DNA from: Raphanus sativus
Taxonomy: Eukaryota > Streptophyta > Magnoliopsida > Brassicales > Brassicaceae
NCBI RefSeq assembly: GCF_000801105.2
Contig: NC_079516.1
Location: 15,128,001 to 15,192,000 of the forward strand
DNA: 64,000 nt
Direction of reading: 5' to 3'
Part shown: piece by piece, positions 23,161-36,130 of the stretch
Layout of the letters: each line of letters begins with the position of its first letter
Numbering within the stretch: position 1 is the first letter of the stretch
Position numbers and translations under genes: made by a program
The notes under the pieces: generated by a model
What the model was told of the DNA's origin: nothing
The model's database searches: none
The model's input: the letters and a program-made list of their open reading frames with translations, nothing else

Positions 23161-25179
23161 TTTTTATTTAATTTAATTTTATCTAAATAGGTGTTTATGC
23201 ATAAGGGTTACTAGTCATTAATTTTTGTATTGATTGTAAATTATAGAAATTCATTTTACCATTTTTCTCTTCGACAGCTATGTATGATTTATTATATTAC
23301 GTTATTTGTGAATTTTTTTAATTATATTTTAATTATATCTTAAAATAAGAAATAGTAACATAAGTATATACTATCAGAGGTACAATCTATTCTTTAAATT
23401 TATTATGTGTGATGGGATATATTTGTATTTTAATCAAACGTAGAAAAATCTAGAAGAAATTATGATAAGAAAAATATAACATAAACATATATGCAAATAT
23501 AGATTTATTTAATGGTAAATGTGTAAAAATGAAAAAAAACCAATGTTGTTCTCCGAATATGTCTCTGAACTACTTTTCAATGAAAAATTAGCTAGATGTT
23601 TTTTTCGCACATGCGGATATAATCATTTTACGAATATTTATTAGTTTATATTTTATTAATTTAAATAAATCTTCGAAAATTTTAAATTAAGCAACAAATT
23701 ATTATATACGACAAAGTTTTTCATCAGAATATAAATGTTTATTATTGAGTCAATTTTTTTTTAAACATACATATTAAAAATATATTTGAAAAAATCTTTA
23801 TACAAATATTTTTCATTTAATTAGAAATATTTTATCTTTATTTTTAACTTTTATAATAGGAAAATATTATTTCCAAATAACAACACAATATATGTAAAAT
23901 TATCTTATTTTAAAAATAACCTTTACAATAAATTAAAAAATCTACAAATGTTTTAAAAATGTTTAGGAGATCTATTATATTTTTAAGTATTCATATTTTT
24001 CTTTACAAGTTTTTTTTGTATGTTTCTCATAGGATATGTAATCAAGTACTACATTTATATCGGTAAAACATAAACATGAGTTTTTGTGGTAACACATATT
24101 AGCAGAATTTACAATTATTAGAAATGCATTTTTATACTAAACACTAATAAATTAAAAGTAATATAACTTATAGAGAAATCCAAAAAATTATAAAAAAAAA
24201 TAATACCAAAAATTTAAATATTAATCCTTCATGACATTTAAGAGAAAAATATTTTTATATAATATTAATAAGATAATATCAAATATTTGTATAAATGATA
24301 ATTATCATATTTTCTTAAACTGTTTATTATCTAATATAAATATTATCATAATCATTGACTTATCTAAGGAAATTTTATATAATAATAAATAACATAATAT
24401 CAAAATATATAAAATATATAAATAAGTATAGATGAAATACTGTAATTACCATGTTAAAATATTAAAATATATAAATAAAATATTTTTGAAAATTATAAAC
24501 TAAACTTAAAATGACAAATAAGAAAATTCATTTCTCAAATAATAGTATAGATTATCAAACTTATACTTGTAAGTAATATATAACTTATTAATATTTCACC
24601 CACTTTAATTAGAGATTTTGCAGTACAAATATAATTAATGGCCATTATGGTAAAAAGAACCTCAGTAGCTAATTAAAATAGATAGATAATAACAAAACAT
24701 TTGAATTTGTATTAAAAATGAGTAGCGTATTATTTTTCTTAAGATTAATTTTCAATATATTTCTTCTTTTTATTATTATAATACATAAAAATCTTCTGTT
24801 TTTTTGGGTCAAACTGTATAAGATCTTATTTTCATAGATTTATATGATGCTTCACAATCTGTATTTCTTACGTACACTAATCAGTACTTAATTACATTAA
24901 TCAACATTTAATATAGGATGAAAGTACGTAATTTTTGGTGATCCTGAATGCATTTGGTTAATCATTCACGCACATTATGAGATAACTTTTCTATATTGAT
25001 CGATATAGACTGCAAATACTGACACATATATACGTACATGCATGTACATTATTATATGGCTTATGAATATAATATGATGTGCACGTAACTTAAGTGTTTT
25101 AGCAATTTTTATTATCATCAATAATATTACAAAGAAGGGCATAACTTGAACTAAAATACATAAAGCAACTACGATTCTT
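22357..25179. other. Intergenic sequence: PP2C 3' region, then AT-rich
   Basis: The first ~350 bases are the 3' untranslated region and downstream flank of the phosphatase gene. A minus-strand ORF at 22377-22706 is a shadow. A perfect (TA)n microsatellite lies at 23110-23157. Beyond that the sequence is extremely AT-rich to 24,800 with no recognisable element. Confidence 0.5.
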
Positions 25180-25204
25180 TTAATTCGAAAAGGAAGGATT
25201 ACAT

Positions 25205-25711
25205 TTAGAGAGACAGATCAAGCCCCCAATCTTTAGAACCATTGATGCTGGAGCTGTTTCCCCCGAAGTTTGGAAGAAGATCCGCTGAGTAATGGTCACG
25301 ACTTCCAATGGTTGAAATGAGATCTCTTGTGTAAATCTCAGGAATATTAGCATTACCATTACCACGAACAAGTTTTTGCGACAAATCATGTAAAAATGAG
25401 GTTGAAGTAGATGAAGGAGATGCTTCAATATTCATGATCATACAGCCATGCTCAGAACTATAACGAATTTTCTTACACAATGGCTGTAAATCTGCTTTGC
25501 GCTTAGAAAAATCGAATAAACCAACCCTAGTACGAGTTTTGTCAAATAAAGAGTCATTTAAAGACTGAGAAATGTTCGAGTACAGGTTAAGGTAGAAGAG
25601 GCTAGGATGCTCCGGCTCCATCTCTTTGCGTTTCATCCCCATGATCTCTCTTTTTTGTGAGCACTAGTTTTGTGGCTTTATGAGAGAACTCAACTTGCAA
25701 GAACCACAAGT
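25205..25711 (-). pseudogene. C2H2 zinc-finger repressor relic, finger destroyed, EAR motif kept
   Basis: The open part (25642-25205, 145 codons) starts at MGMKRKEMEPEHPSLFYLN, matching KKRKEMEANFPGLAFLNPY just after the zinc finger of the intact gene at 40403-41230, and ends SKDWGLDLSL, an EAR-type repression motif like the paralogue's SWGIDLSLSL. Reading upstream in the same frame gives CSQKREI, a TAG at 25666-25664, then IKPQN and TCGSC at 25711-25697. This aligns with TCPFC...GGHQNAHKQERDW of the paralogue. The first two cysteines survive, both zinc-binding histidines are gone, and another in-frame stop (TAA, 25714-25712) precedes them. This is therefore a tandem-duplicate relic. The EAR-bearing part could only be translated from the internal ATG at 25642. 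Confidence 0.8.
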
Positions 25712-25739
25712 TTAAGCCCTAGATTGCGACAGTATCTTT

Positions 25740-26586
25740 AATAAAATTCTAAAACCCACTAGTTTGCTCTATATGCACTTATGATGTCAGAAACACTGTC
25801 CTATTTATATACTGCCAGAAGGTTAACTGTCTTAATTAAGTTTTTATTTTTGGGTGACCTTATCTAGTACTTAAGGTATGATATTTTTATGGTTTGACAA
25901 ATACATTAATGTCGTGAAACTAGGCAAAATTATTTTCAAATTATATGGGAACAAATAATGCCCAGTATTTATCTTTCTTCCCTAAATTATATATATGTGC
26001 TTTTATTGCTTTCATAAAGTTTGGTAAATTTAATGTACAGCAAATTAATACTCATCAATTGTTTATTTATTAATAAAAATTAATGATGATACATGCATGT
26101 AATATGTGTATCATTTGGGATAGAAAAAATACCAAAAGTACCTCGTCTTAAGAAGTATTATATTATACTATTCGAATGACTAAGATATGAAACTAATATA
26201 CTATAATATGGTTTTAAGTTTATAAGATTACAAACTTCGGTCTATAACCTTCAATCTGTAACTTCTGATAGAAAAATCTTTAAAACAGAATTATTAAACT
26301 TTAGTAAGCAAATCAACAATACAGTAGCCCAACACTGATTTGACTGTTGATAAATGTTATTTTTTGAAGGAAATATATCAATATTATTTTCATAAAAAGT
26401 AGCCAATATATGTTTAATTATTTTGTTACCAGGTTTCTGATTTGTAAACAAGTCACAAAATGTTCACTAAGTACATTTTATCTAATTCTTAGCAAGTACT
26501 ACATTAAATGTAATAGTTGATTTATTCATAATTTTCTTATCAAATTACGTTTTTAGAGACTAATTGTAATAACACAATTTGTTATA
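25740..26586. other. AT-rich intergenic sequence
   Basis: Probable former promoter of the zinc-finger relic (TATATA-like motifs near 25,800), then AT-rich sequence. The 66-codon minus ORF at 26251-26451 has no recognisable features. Confidence 0.35.
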
Positions 26587-27768
26587 TCAATACTATTAAA
26601 ACATGAGAACTTTTTATCTACTTGGAAATAGTCTATGTTGGATCATTACATTAATTTAATTTCATATTATTTATCCTACAACTGACTTAGTTATTATTAA
26701 ATATATGTCATATCTAACCAACTAATTTAATATTTTGAAAATAAGATATCTAAAAAGATATTCTTAAGTATTTTTTTAAGATTACATTTTGATAATATCT
26801 TTTAATATTTAAAATATAAATATACATTTCTTTTAATATTTAGTTTTAAAATAATAAAAGTCATAATTAATATTAACTATAATTAAAAACTAATTATTGA
26901 TTCATTTTCATTTATATAATAAGAATTAACATTTATATAATATTTATATATACAAAATTTATAATCATAATTAAATTACAACTCCAGTTAATAAATATAA
27001 AGTAACTTAATTCATTTATTAGCTAATTTATAAATTATAAAATAACAGAATAAGATACATAAACTAATAAAATAATTTAATATTATATATATATATATTT
27101 AAATTATAATATTAAAATTAATTTAATATATTTATCAAGAATGAGACAGGTTAAATGATTATAGTTAATTTATATAATAATGATGAAAATTATAATAATA
27201 AAATAAATTTTGACCAATATGAAAATAAAAATAAATTTGTACTATAATTAAAAAAATTAAAGTATAAGTAAAATTGATACCATACGGTTTATATAAATGA
27301 ATTATCTTATTTTCATAAAACTATATTAATTTAAATTATAATTTAATTATTTTGACTAAAAATTTGTATAGCTAACTTTTATAAAATTGGAGCATGACAT
27401 TCATAATATATCCACCATTAATCTAAATATTTATGAATTATAATACTTTAAATATGACAATTTAAGTCAAATTGTATTACATAATGGATCATTCATTGGC
27501 TCAACCAGTTGTCGAGTCCTGTATTTTAGCGTTTTCTTACGGGTCTTATAGTAAGTAACGAGTTTTTTTAAACCAAACTAGAATACATATAGGATCACTG
27601 GTTTTGCCGATTTAACCGCGGATCAGAGTCGAGTTTCAGAACACTAAATATAATGTTTCATTTGTAACATTTAGATGTAGATATATAATTAAAAATACAA
27701 ATTTTATCATATAAATTTGGTTTATTTCAAAAATATTCCGCATTTTAAAAGTGCGGATCAAAATCTAG
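26587..27768 (+). mobile_element. Non-autonomous Helitron, family 1
   Basis: Starts TCAATACTATTAAAACATGA after an A; ends with hairpin TTCCGCATTTTAAAAGTGCGG and ATCAAAATCTAG before a T. Size 1,182 bp, very AT-rich, no coding. Confidence 0.75.
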
Positions 27769-28987
27769 TTTATGTTAAAGTATATTGAATCCCAAGTTAA
27801 TGGATCTACATGTAAAAATTTGGGCATCCTTAAGGTCTCTTGGTCAGTGGGCTGGCTCAAATGAGTTTGAGCCTCTTTTCAGTGGAATTCTATGGGTTAT
27901 ATCTACGTGTAAAATGCAACACTGACAGTTATATTTTTAAAATCAGTGAATTACTAATTTTTATTTATTAAATATTGATCATTTATAATTTAGAAGAAAA
28001 AAACAAGCAATTTCTATCAGTATTACCCATCTTAAGGCTGGTGACGACTCATCGGTCGAGGGTTTTACTGGCGTAAACACATAGATTGCAAGTGCGGAAA
28101 TTTGGAGATATTGGGTGATTTTGGTTTCAATTATTATTAAGTGATTAGTATGACTGATATAACCAGATATTTATGATTGGTTGACTAACAAATGAAAAAA
28201 ATCAAACTCATTTATTAAACAGAAATGCAGATCAAATTCATTTATTAAATTATTGTATTTAAATAAATTTTGATTTTTTAAATAAAAATTAAGTATCTAA
28301 AAAATACAATTTATTGTAAATAAATAATAAATATCATGTTGAGAAAATAACAATAAATATCTTCATTTTAACAAATATAGTGAAATTTTAAATAATTTGG
28401 AAATTCATCACAATTAAAAAAATTATAAAGAATATTTTTGTTTTGCTCTTATTTTTTAATCTTTATCTGAATTTTTCAATTTTTTTACCATTTGGTTCAA
28501 CTATAGAATTAATATTATCAAACTTTTATGTTATTCTATCAACAGAATCTTTATTTAAATTTTTAGGGTATAAAAAATGCATACATGTATATGTAAGAAT
28601 AAGAAAATATGTTTGATTTTTTATTGATATTAAGTAATATGAGCTATCAATAACATGCATGAATTCATTAACTGATTTATAAAATATATAGTATAACACT
28701 CAACTTTTGTACACAACTATTAACTATTGTCTTTATGTTAAATATCATCAACAAAAATAATTAAACAAAATATAACGTAATATTTTTTTAGTTTTCTAAA
28801 TATTATATTTGATTATTTAGTAAGTTATATATTTTATATTATATAAAAATAACAGTCAAATAAATGATATTATAAAAAATTTAAATATGTAAATTATATA
28901 TATATATATATATATATAATTTTCTATGAAAATATAAGAGAATATAATATATAAATAATAGACCATTATAAGATAATTTCAAGAGAA
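27769..28987. other. AT-rich intergenic sequence
   Basis: Nothing coding is seen. A TA microsatellite lies at about 28,896-28,918. Confidence 0.35.
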
Positions 28988-30370
28988 TCTATACTATTAA
29001 AATAGAAACATTCTTGAAAAATCTACTTATAGAAGTTGTTTGGACTATTTCATTTAAGTAACAATATTTGATTTTACTTTAAATTTGGACTAACAATATA
29101 TTACTTTATATTTCTCTAACAGTCATTTAGTCAATACTTTTCTTTATTGGACCCATATGGCCATATCCATTTGTACGCGAAAAGATACCACATATATACA
29201 TTTGATTATTCGACATGTTATTTGGTACAAGAAAATATTATATCACATACATTTTATTATAGTCTTCTCTAAACATGCTCCATTAATCTCATAGTTGAGA
29301 TAAGTTCAAAAACTATATATATATTATGTTAAATTAATTTGTATAATTTTTTGTAGTAAAAATTTAATATTTAAGATAGTTTTAAAATTATTGAAAAACC
29401 CAACAAATAGTTTTTCAACTGCTCAACAGATATATATATATATATATATAAATTAGCAAAAAATCTTCCAATAAATCTTAAGTGTCACCAATTCAATAAA
29501 TATAACTCTTATAAAATGAATGCAAAATATAATAAGAGAGATTAAATTTGGACATTCGGAACTTCGAATCGGGTACAAATCGGTTCATTTCAGGTTCAAG
29601 TTCTTTGGGTCCTCAAAATTATATTCAATTAGGTATTGAAAAGAATTTTGGTTCAGATCTATTCTTTTTAGTTCTAGATCAGTTCGAATCCATAATTCAA
29701 GTACCTGTAAAATATATGTAATTTAGGTAAGTAATAGATCTAGCTCGGTTCAAGTATGTAGGACAAAAAAAGACTCAAAGTATCTGAAAAGTGAAAAAAA
29801 ATCACGAAAATACAAATACCAAAAAGTAATTAAATACCCAAAAACTCAAAATCTTATCCGAGAATCAAAAATATCCAAAATTTTATCCAAATATCCGAAA
29901 TATGTTTTTCAAAATTTTAAATTTTACTCAAAACCTGAAACCATAATAGAAAACACGAATCCAAAACTTTTAAGAATATTTAATTTACTGAAAACATATA
30001 TGAATTACTTAAATATACATAATATACAAAAAATATTTTGGGTACTTTGTGTATCTGGAATCCAACAGAGACATGTAAATCCAAAAAAAAATCTAATAGG
30101 TACTTCTTCTCAAATCTGATCCTGTATTTTGTGTCGATATTGTTTTGTTTTTTGGATTAGGTATAATTCTCATGGTTAAGAAAAAATTACATAGAAGTGT
30201 ATATAAAAAAATTCAAATAAACTAATTTATAAATTATTTAATATTTATTTTAAATTCTTATTCAATATAATACGATTATATAATATAATAATATATAATT
30301 ACTATCTCATATCCATCTTTGTTTATAACCCAAAATAATCCGCGCTTTCGAAACGCGGATCAAAATCTAG
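28988..30370 (+). mobile_element. Non-autonomous Helitron, family 1
   Basis: Starts TCTATACTATTAAAATAGAA after an A; ends with a CCGCGCTTTCGAAACGCGG hairpin and ATCAAAATCTAG before a T. Size 1,383 bp. About 29,550-30,160 is filled with degenerate GGGTTC/CCGAAT-type sequence, like two other Helitrons in the window. Confidence 0.85.
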
Positions 30371-31281
30371 TATGTATTTTAAAACAATTTTTAAAAAAGC
30401 ACTAGATCGAGGATCTATAGTACGTCACCTCCTTCTTCCTTTATACATGCATGACAATTTATGGGTATATATCAATCTGCGTGCAGATCAATTTATATTT
30501 CTGCATTTTTTTGATTCTGCAACTAAAACATGAAAACAAATAATGCAGTCTCATCTGCATGAAAAGTAATTTGCATTTCATCTGCATTTGTGATCTGCAT
30601 GTCATTTATACCCTCAGTAATAAGTAAACAATATTAATACTTTATATTATATCAATATTAAAAATAATGCTATTATAATTAATACAATATATATAGCTGT
30701 AGTTTTAATATTTAAAATTATTTTTAGTTTTATATATGTATATATATTACTGTCTAAAATATTATAGTAAAAACTTTTTGAATTTTTATAATTTAATTAA
30801 AATATTATAAGTATATATACATATATTAGTATTTATATTATCTCAATTTAAATTTTTAATTAAATATTTTTATTTATATATTTATACAGTTTTAACTAAT
30901 ACTTTAATTTACTTTCCAGTAACCGTCTACAATTGTAAACACTAACTGAAACTAACTTTGAGTTTCAGAAGTTTGGAATGGTGAAAAGCGGTTACAGCGT
31001 TTTTTATGGCTGGGCAAATTAATCGAACCCGAAAATCCGAACCGAATCCGATACGATAAAAATGAATCCGAACCGATTCGAACTCGACATAAATACCGAA
31101 TGGATCTTGTTTTTTGGTATTTCAGGTTATGGATATTATCCGAACCGAACCCGAATCTAAATGGATATCCGATAGAACCCGAAATATTCAAAACCCCATA
31201 AAGATTTTATAGCAAACATGATCTCAATTCTTAATATGTATTCAAAATACATTAAGATATATTGAACATATGAAATACTTA
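30371..31281. other. Intergenic sequence with a CCGAACC-rich degenerate repeat
   Basis: A tract at 31,015-31,190 is made of many variants of AATCCGAACCGAA. A 79-codon minus ORF through it (30952-31191) is an artefact of the repeat. TTTGCATCTGCAT-like repeats occur at 30,540-30,600. Confidence 0.5.
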
Positions 31282-32161
31282 TCTATTATATAAAAGGTTG
31301 GTGGTTCTATTACATGAAGGTTGATAGTTAAAGTTGGCTGTTGAATTTTGAAATATTTATATTTAGATTTTGTTTTCATTAAATAACTTTTCTCATTTCA
31401 TAACGTTGTGGTTTTCGTTTTTTGATTTCATTTATTTGTTTTTAATCAATAAATATTTTTTTTTTCGTTTTGAATGATCAATGGTTGGTGTGTTTTTCTT
31501 ATTTTTAAATCGTTTTTACTTATGTTTTAGTTACAAAAATATAAATTAGGTATTTGAAACCAAAATAAACCAATTTTACTTATGTTTTGGTTACAAAGTA
31601 GGTACAAATTAGATATTTTTAAACTGAAGAACCGATTGGGACCCGAACCCGAAAGTACATTGGATTGTACCGGTTCTTTGAAGATTTACTAACCCCGATC
31701 CAAATCCGACATAACCCGAACCAGTCCTAAATCAAACTTTCAAATAATTCGAATGAGGCTGATTTTGATAAACTCGAAAAACCGAAACCTGATTGGAACC
31801 CCGAATGCCTATGCCTAGCGTCTTTAATGATTATTGTAAAATGTTAAGAACCCTTTAACGGTCTACGGTTGTTAATGACAAAACCAGTCAAATCTACGAG
31901 GCATATGAAAATTTGAAATTTAGTTTAATTATTATTAAATATTTCAAATTGACCCTAATCCAATACCATTATTAAACTATAAAATTTTTAGTCTACCTAT
32001 AAAACAATAAAAATACACAAAACTCTAATATAGTATGTTTATCTTATAAATAAAATCCATTAAGATAAAATAAATTCAATTATTTTACTAATTATTTTAT
32101 ATTTTAATTTTATAAATTTTCTATATCAATTGAATATTAATTTATCTCTACTGAAATCTAG
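31282..32161 (+). mobile_element. Possible Helitron lacking a clear 3' hairpin
   Basis: The candidate start TCTATTATATAAAAGG follows an A and the candidate end GAAATCTAG precedes a T, but no GC-rich hairpin lies before the end. Another CCGAACCCG-rich tract lies inside (31,625-31,800). It may be a decayed family-1 element. Confidence 0.3.
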
Positions 32162-32240
32162 TTTGGTAAGAACTTATGACGGTCAATCAAAGCCACGATT
32201 TGTTGATAAGAGAATGGTGTTCATGCCGTCTAAGGTAACA

Positions 32241-32273
32241 TATATCCTTAAAAAAGAAAAAACGTATATCCTT
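32241..32273. repeat. Micro-insertion 6: 15 nt A-rich, 9-bp direct repeats
   Basis: TATATCCTT occurs at 32241-32249 and 32265-32273 around AAAAAAGAAAAAACG. It is less typical than the others because the A run abuts the first repeat. Confidence 0.4.
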
Positions 32274-33519
32274 TTTACATACTTTAAATAAAGACTCACT
32301 TTGCATAGTTTATGCTCTTTGCTTAGAATATGAATTCATTTGATGCATGCCATTTTCTTTTCATAACGACAGTGTTCAACAATATTGCTATACTATACGA
32401 ATGTTAGGTTGTTTAATTAGCGGCAAATATGATGGTTCTTCAAATTTGTGAATCATCATGAGATGATGTATAAAAATATAATTTTTGTAAATTAGATTTT
32501 ATATTCATCTGGTTGTAAGTGCAAGTACGTGCAATGATTAGTTGTGTCAATACCACATCTCAAATAAACAATCGAAAATATATGAGGGTATTCTCACAAT
32601 GTTGAAAGATTGTATATTGTTGTAATATTCATAAATCTTCAATACATTTTAAACTTGAGCATTATAAGTTAAACCAAGCGGGATCGATCAAATGAGATTT
32701 TGTTTTTAATAGTTTTATCTGATTTTTTTTTTTTTAAGGGACAGTACTTGATCTGTTGAATATTAACCGATTAACGTAAACCCGCCCTACAGGCAGACGA
32801 GTAGATTAAATTATAGTAAAATTTGATTTTAAATGTTTAATTTAATTTTAATTAAAAGTAGGAGTAACATGCTTAATTTTTTACAACAGTTTTAACTATA
32901 TATTTTAATATTTTATTTTAAAAATTATAGAGTTGTCTAATTATAATAAAAACTAAAAAAATACAATTATTTAGTTTCTCGCCATGTTTATTTAAGTCTA
33001 ACTATAAGTCACATTTTCTTCTTAAATTACATACGACTGAAGTAGGTAGAATAGATTTATTTTCTCTCTTAGTTATGGAGAAGGTTCTCCAAGTGTGCAC
33101 CAAGATGATTGGAAGACTAAGTGAAATCTTGATCATCGATCTTACAAATTATAATTTTGAAGGAAGATATAATCATTCTGAGTATGAGAGAACTATAATG
33201 GATTGCGGTTGAAGAACCATTTGGTTAGTGTCAATTGAGTTGATGAGTGTGTTAATACCCTGGTAATATTTGGTTCAAAAATGTTTGGGATTCGTATAGT
33301 ATCCCTTGTATTGGGCCGTAAAAGGTTTTTTTTTTAAACAGCGGTTGTAGAAGTTCATGTTTATTTTGAGTTTGTATTACCTAGGGCCGTATGGAACATT
33401 GGATTATTAAGTCTGTTTATGGGGTTTCCAATTCCATCGTGTGTGATCCTTTGTTGTAGTTACAAATTATGTTGTTAAAAAGAATTTCCCCCTGTTTGGT
33501 GGGCTGATTGATTATTTGT

Positions 33520-34687
33520 TTGTCGAAGAACCCTGAAACTTGATTATAAGCTGGTGTATAACCTAACTTGAACCAAGAATCTTGGATGATTATCTCAGCT
33601 AGTTTCATACTCTGCATCCAGACGTTCTCAGATGTTATTACTCAATCTAGGAATGACAATGATAACTGTAAATTTTTAGATTCTTTTTGTTTTGAACCCT
33701 TTGAGGATTTGGATCAAGAATGTTAAAGATTAGCTTCTTCTCTGGTGGAAATGTGTAATCTGCTCTGAGTATCTTCTTATACAAAACCACAGTATCTTCT
33801 TATACAAAACCACAAGTGTATGATCATCAAACGGTGGATAACCAGGAAGCAATTCAAATAGAATTACTCCACAAGACCACACATCCACTGCTGGCTCCTG
33901 AATAGCCTTTGTTCATAATCAGCTGTTTTTATTAACAAAAAACAGCATCTCAAGATTAAGACATTTTTGAAACATTATGCAAAGTAAATATTGTTATTAC
34001 CTCAGGTGCTATATAGCATGGAGATCCACAAGCTGTAGAAAGCATACCCCCTGACTGAATTTAGTAGCCAAAACCTTATTTGGTTGGTAAATACTAATAG
34101 AAAGTTATATCATCAGAATTAGAAAGTGTTACTTTATGAACTGCACTTAGTCCAAAGTCAGAGACTTTGAGATTACCCTTTGAATCTAAAAGCCTGCAAA
34201 AAAGATAAATCAAATCATTAACAATGTTTCTTAGAAAAACAGGGAGTTTCCATAATTTTATAAAAGTTCATCTCTTCTATTAACCTTAAGATCTTTGTGG
34301 TAAACTCCTCTGTTATGTCAGTAATCAACAGCATCAATCAACTGTTGGAAAAGCTTTCTGGCATCTGAAAGTTTGTCTAAAAGCTGACCACCTGCAACAT
34401 ATTCCATCACAATACAGATATTTGTCTTGGTTGCAATCACCTGAAATTAAAATTTATAGAATCAGAGAACAAAAAAAAAACTGTAGAGTTTGAGGAGACA
34501 GAGAGAGAGAGGCAGAGACACAAAACCTCGGGTATCTGCATGATGTTGGGATGGTTTAGAAGCTTCATGGTACGTATCTCTCTCTGGACTTGAGACTGTA
34601 GACCCTTTTGGATAACCAGAGCCTTGTCTATGATTCTAACAGCAACGTAGGTACCACTGGTCGTGACGTAACCAAGTTTCACACGAC
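33520..34687 (-). pseudogene. CBL-interacting protein kinase (CIPK21-like) pseudogene
   Basis: Fragments in order on the minus strand: VKLGYVTTSGTYVAVRIIDK ... LLNHPNIMQ (34687-34527); [12 protein letters not shown] ... [11 protein letters not shown] then a TGA where CIPKs have Cys, then HNRGVYHKDLK (34440-~34295); LLDSKGNLKVSDFGLSAV (~34196-34140); LSTACGSPCYIAPE (~34060-34003); a segment with [15 protein letters not shown] and PPFDDHTL (~33898-33690), which carries a 1-bp frameshift and a 23-bp tandem duplication (33768-33813); and LAEIIIQDSWFKLGYTPAYN (~33604-33540). A 7-residue deletion lies after GGQ. The first kinase exon (GKYEIGRTIGEG) and the C-terminal NAF/PPI half are missing. The closest Arabidopsis relative appears to be CIPK21 (recalled). 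Confidence 0.85.
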
Positions 34688-35958
34688 CTGTAAACTATCA
34701 AAACAATGAAGCTTCTAAACTCAAAGAGGATAAACATAATACCAAAAGCATAATGCTGATTAAAATGAATCTATACACCACAGTGTGTTCAAAACAATGA
34801 TGAACATGAGCTAAAAGGACTGGGAGAATCACAATAAAAATACCAGATTGAAAACCACATCGCAAAGAGGCATAAAACTTTACCAGGAAGAACAGATAAG
34901 GATGTGAAGAGCTTCTAGAGTAGTGGACTAAAGAGACACGCTAGAATTCTCCATAACTCTTCTGATAAAGAGGTATAAAGACAGTTGCCTCTTATTCATC
35001 TTCCAAGATTCTTCCTTACTCATCATCATCAGGCCAAGTTGATTAAGCCTTGAGGTTGCCTGAATTGGGTATCAAGTTAGAGCATCATCCTTTTACTTTT
35101 GGGACTGATCTCGACGACCCTTGTTCGCTCTTCCTCGGCCGTTTTTGAGCCATCCCAGGCGCTGAGAAGATGCAGGCATGTTTCAAAGGATGATGAAGAA
35201 GATGATGCTTTCTTAGAATAATCAAACAATAATTTAGGGAAGCACGTAAAGGAGGTATTACCAGAAGGTAGTGAAGTCATAGAAGTCGTAATCAAAGCAC
35301 ATGAAGATGAGAGAAGCGAAGGAGAATATGATTTGGCCGGAACGAAGAGTGAAGCTGGCGCTGATGCCAAACGATCCCGGCACATGCTCGATCCACCTAC
35401 TATTTTTCTCTTCATATCCCACCATGAAAAAAAACATCGATTCAAATTATTTCCCTAGAAAAAGAGAGAGGAAAAGGTTCTTCATCCATACATGTGAAGA
35501 CGCCAACCGGACTCTGTTCTCTTTTTTTGAAGCCACTTTTTCCTCTTTGCCTCTATAATTAAAACAATAACACACATTAAACAATCAATCACTCATCTCC
35601 TTATACCTTATTACAAAACCAAAGCAAGAAGCTTACATAACATGAATGCATAACTGAAATAAAGATTCGAGCTTTAGTGGATCTAACCAGCAACCATTAC
35701 CCACTCTGTTTTGCCTAATTTCGAATTGTTTCAGATCCCAAAATCCATTAACTCACTTAGCATCTTCAAACAATGATTGCCGTTGTGGTGATTGGCAAGT
35801 CAGTCTCGTCTCCTCCATTATCAGACACAGAGGCCCTTTTCGTTGGAGATTTAGTCGGCACCTCCTTTACATAAACAGAAGCAGGCTTCGAAATCTCCAT
35901 GGTGGTTGCAGAAACAGTACCAGAAGTGGGTGTTGACATACCATTGCCAAAGAAAGCT

Positions 35959-35992
<34 letters not shown>

Positions 35993-36130
35993 CAATCTTA
36001 AGGAAAGAGGTTGATTACAGAAGGGAAAACTCAGAATTAATGCCGGCTTAAAGGGCTGTGAGACGTTTCTGCTTCGTCTGTAAAGAGGCGACCATAGTCA
36101 CGCGTGAGAGGCACAATCCACTGAGGTTTT
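34688..36130. other. Region upstream of the CIPK pseudogene, composition gene-like
   Basis: More balanced in base composition than its surroundings. It holds a 122-codon minus ORF (35445-35077) rich in Ser without a recognisable domain, a 57-residue ORF listed separately, and a (GA)n tract at about 35,956-35,992 that would suit a 5' leader. It may be remnants of a second gene or of the CIPK 5' region after rearrangement. Confidence 0.35.
35766..35939 (-). CDS. Unidentified 57-residue ORF
   Basis: The ORF starts MSTPTSGTVSATTMEISKP and ends TDLPITTTAIIV followed by TGA. Composition (Thr, Ser, Lys, Pro) and codon use look protein-like and unlike the surrounding AT-rich DNA. It has no signal peptide, and its only clearly hydrophobic residues are at the last few positions. 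A GA-rich leader-like tract lies 20 nt upstream. It could be the first exon of a broken or transposed gene; the family is not recognised. There is no direct evidence of expression. Confidence 0.3.
   Translation of the reverse strand: MSTPTSGTVSATTMEISKPASVYVKEVPTKSPTKRASVSDNGGDETDLPITTTAIIV

Noticed and set aside
30952..31191. 79-codon ORF
   Set aside because: It is produced by the repeated CCGAACC-type tract, giving repetitive RFGFGS-like residues.
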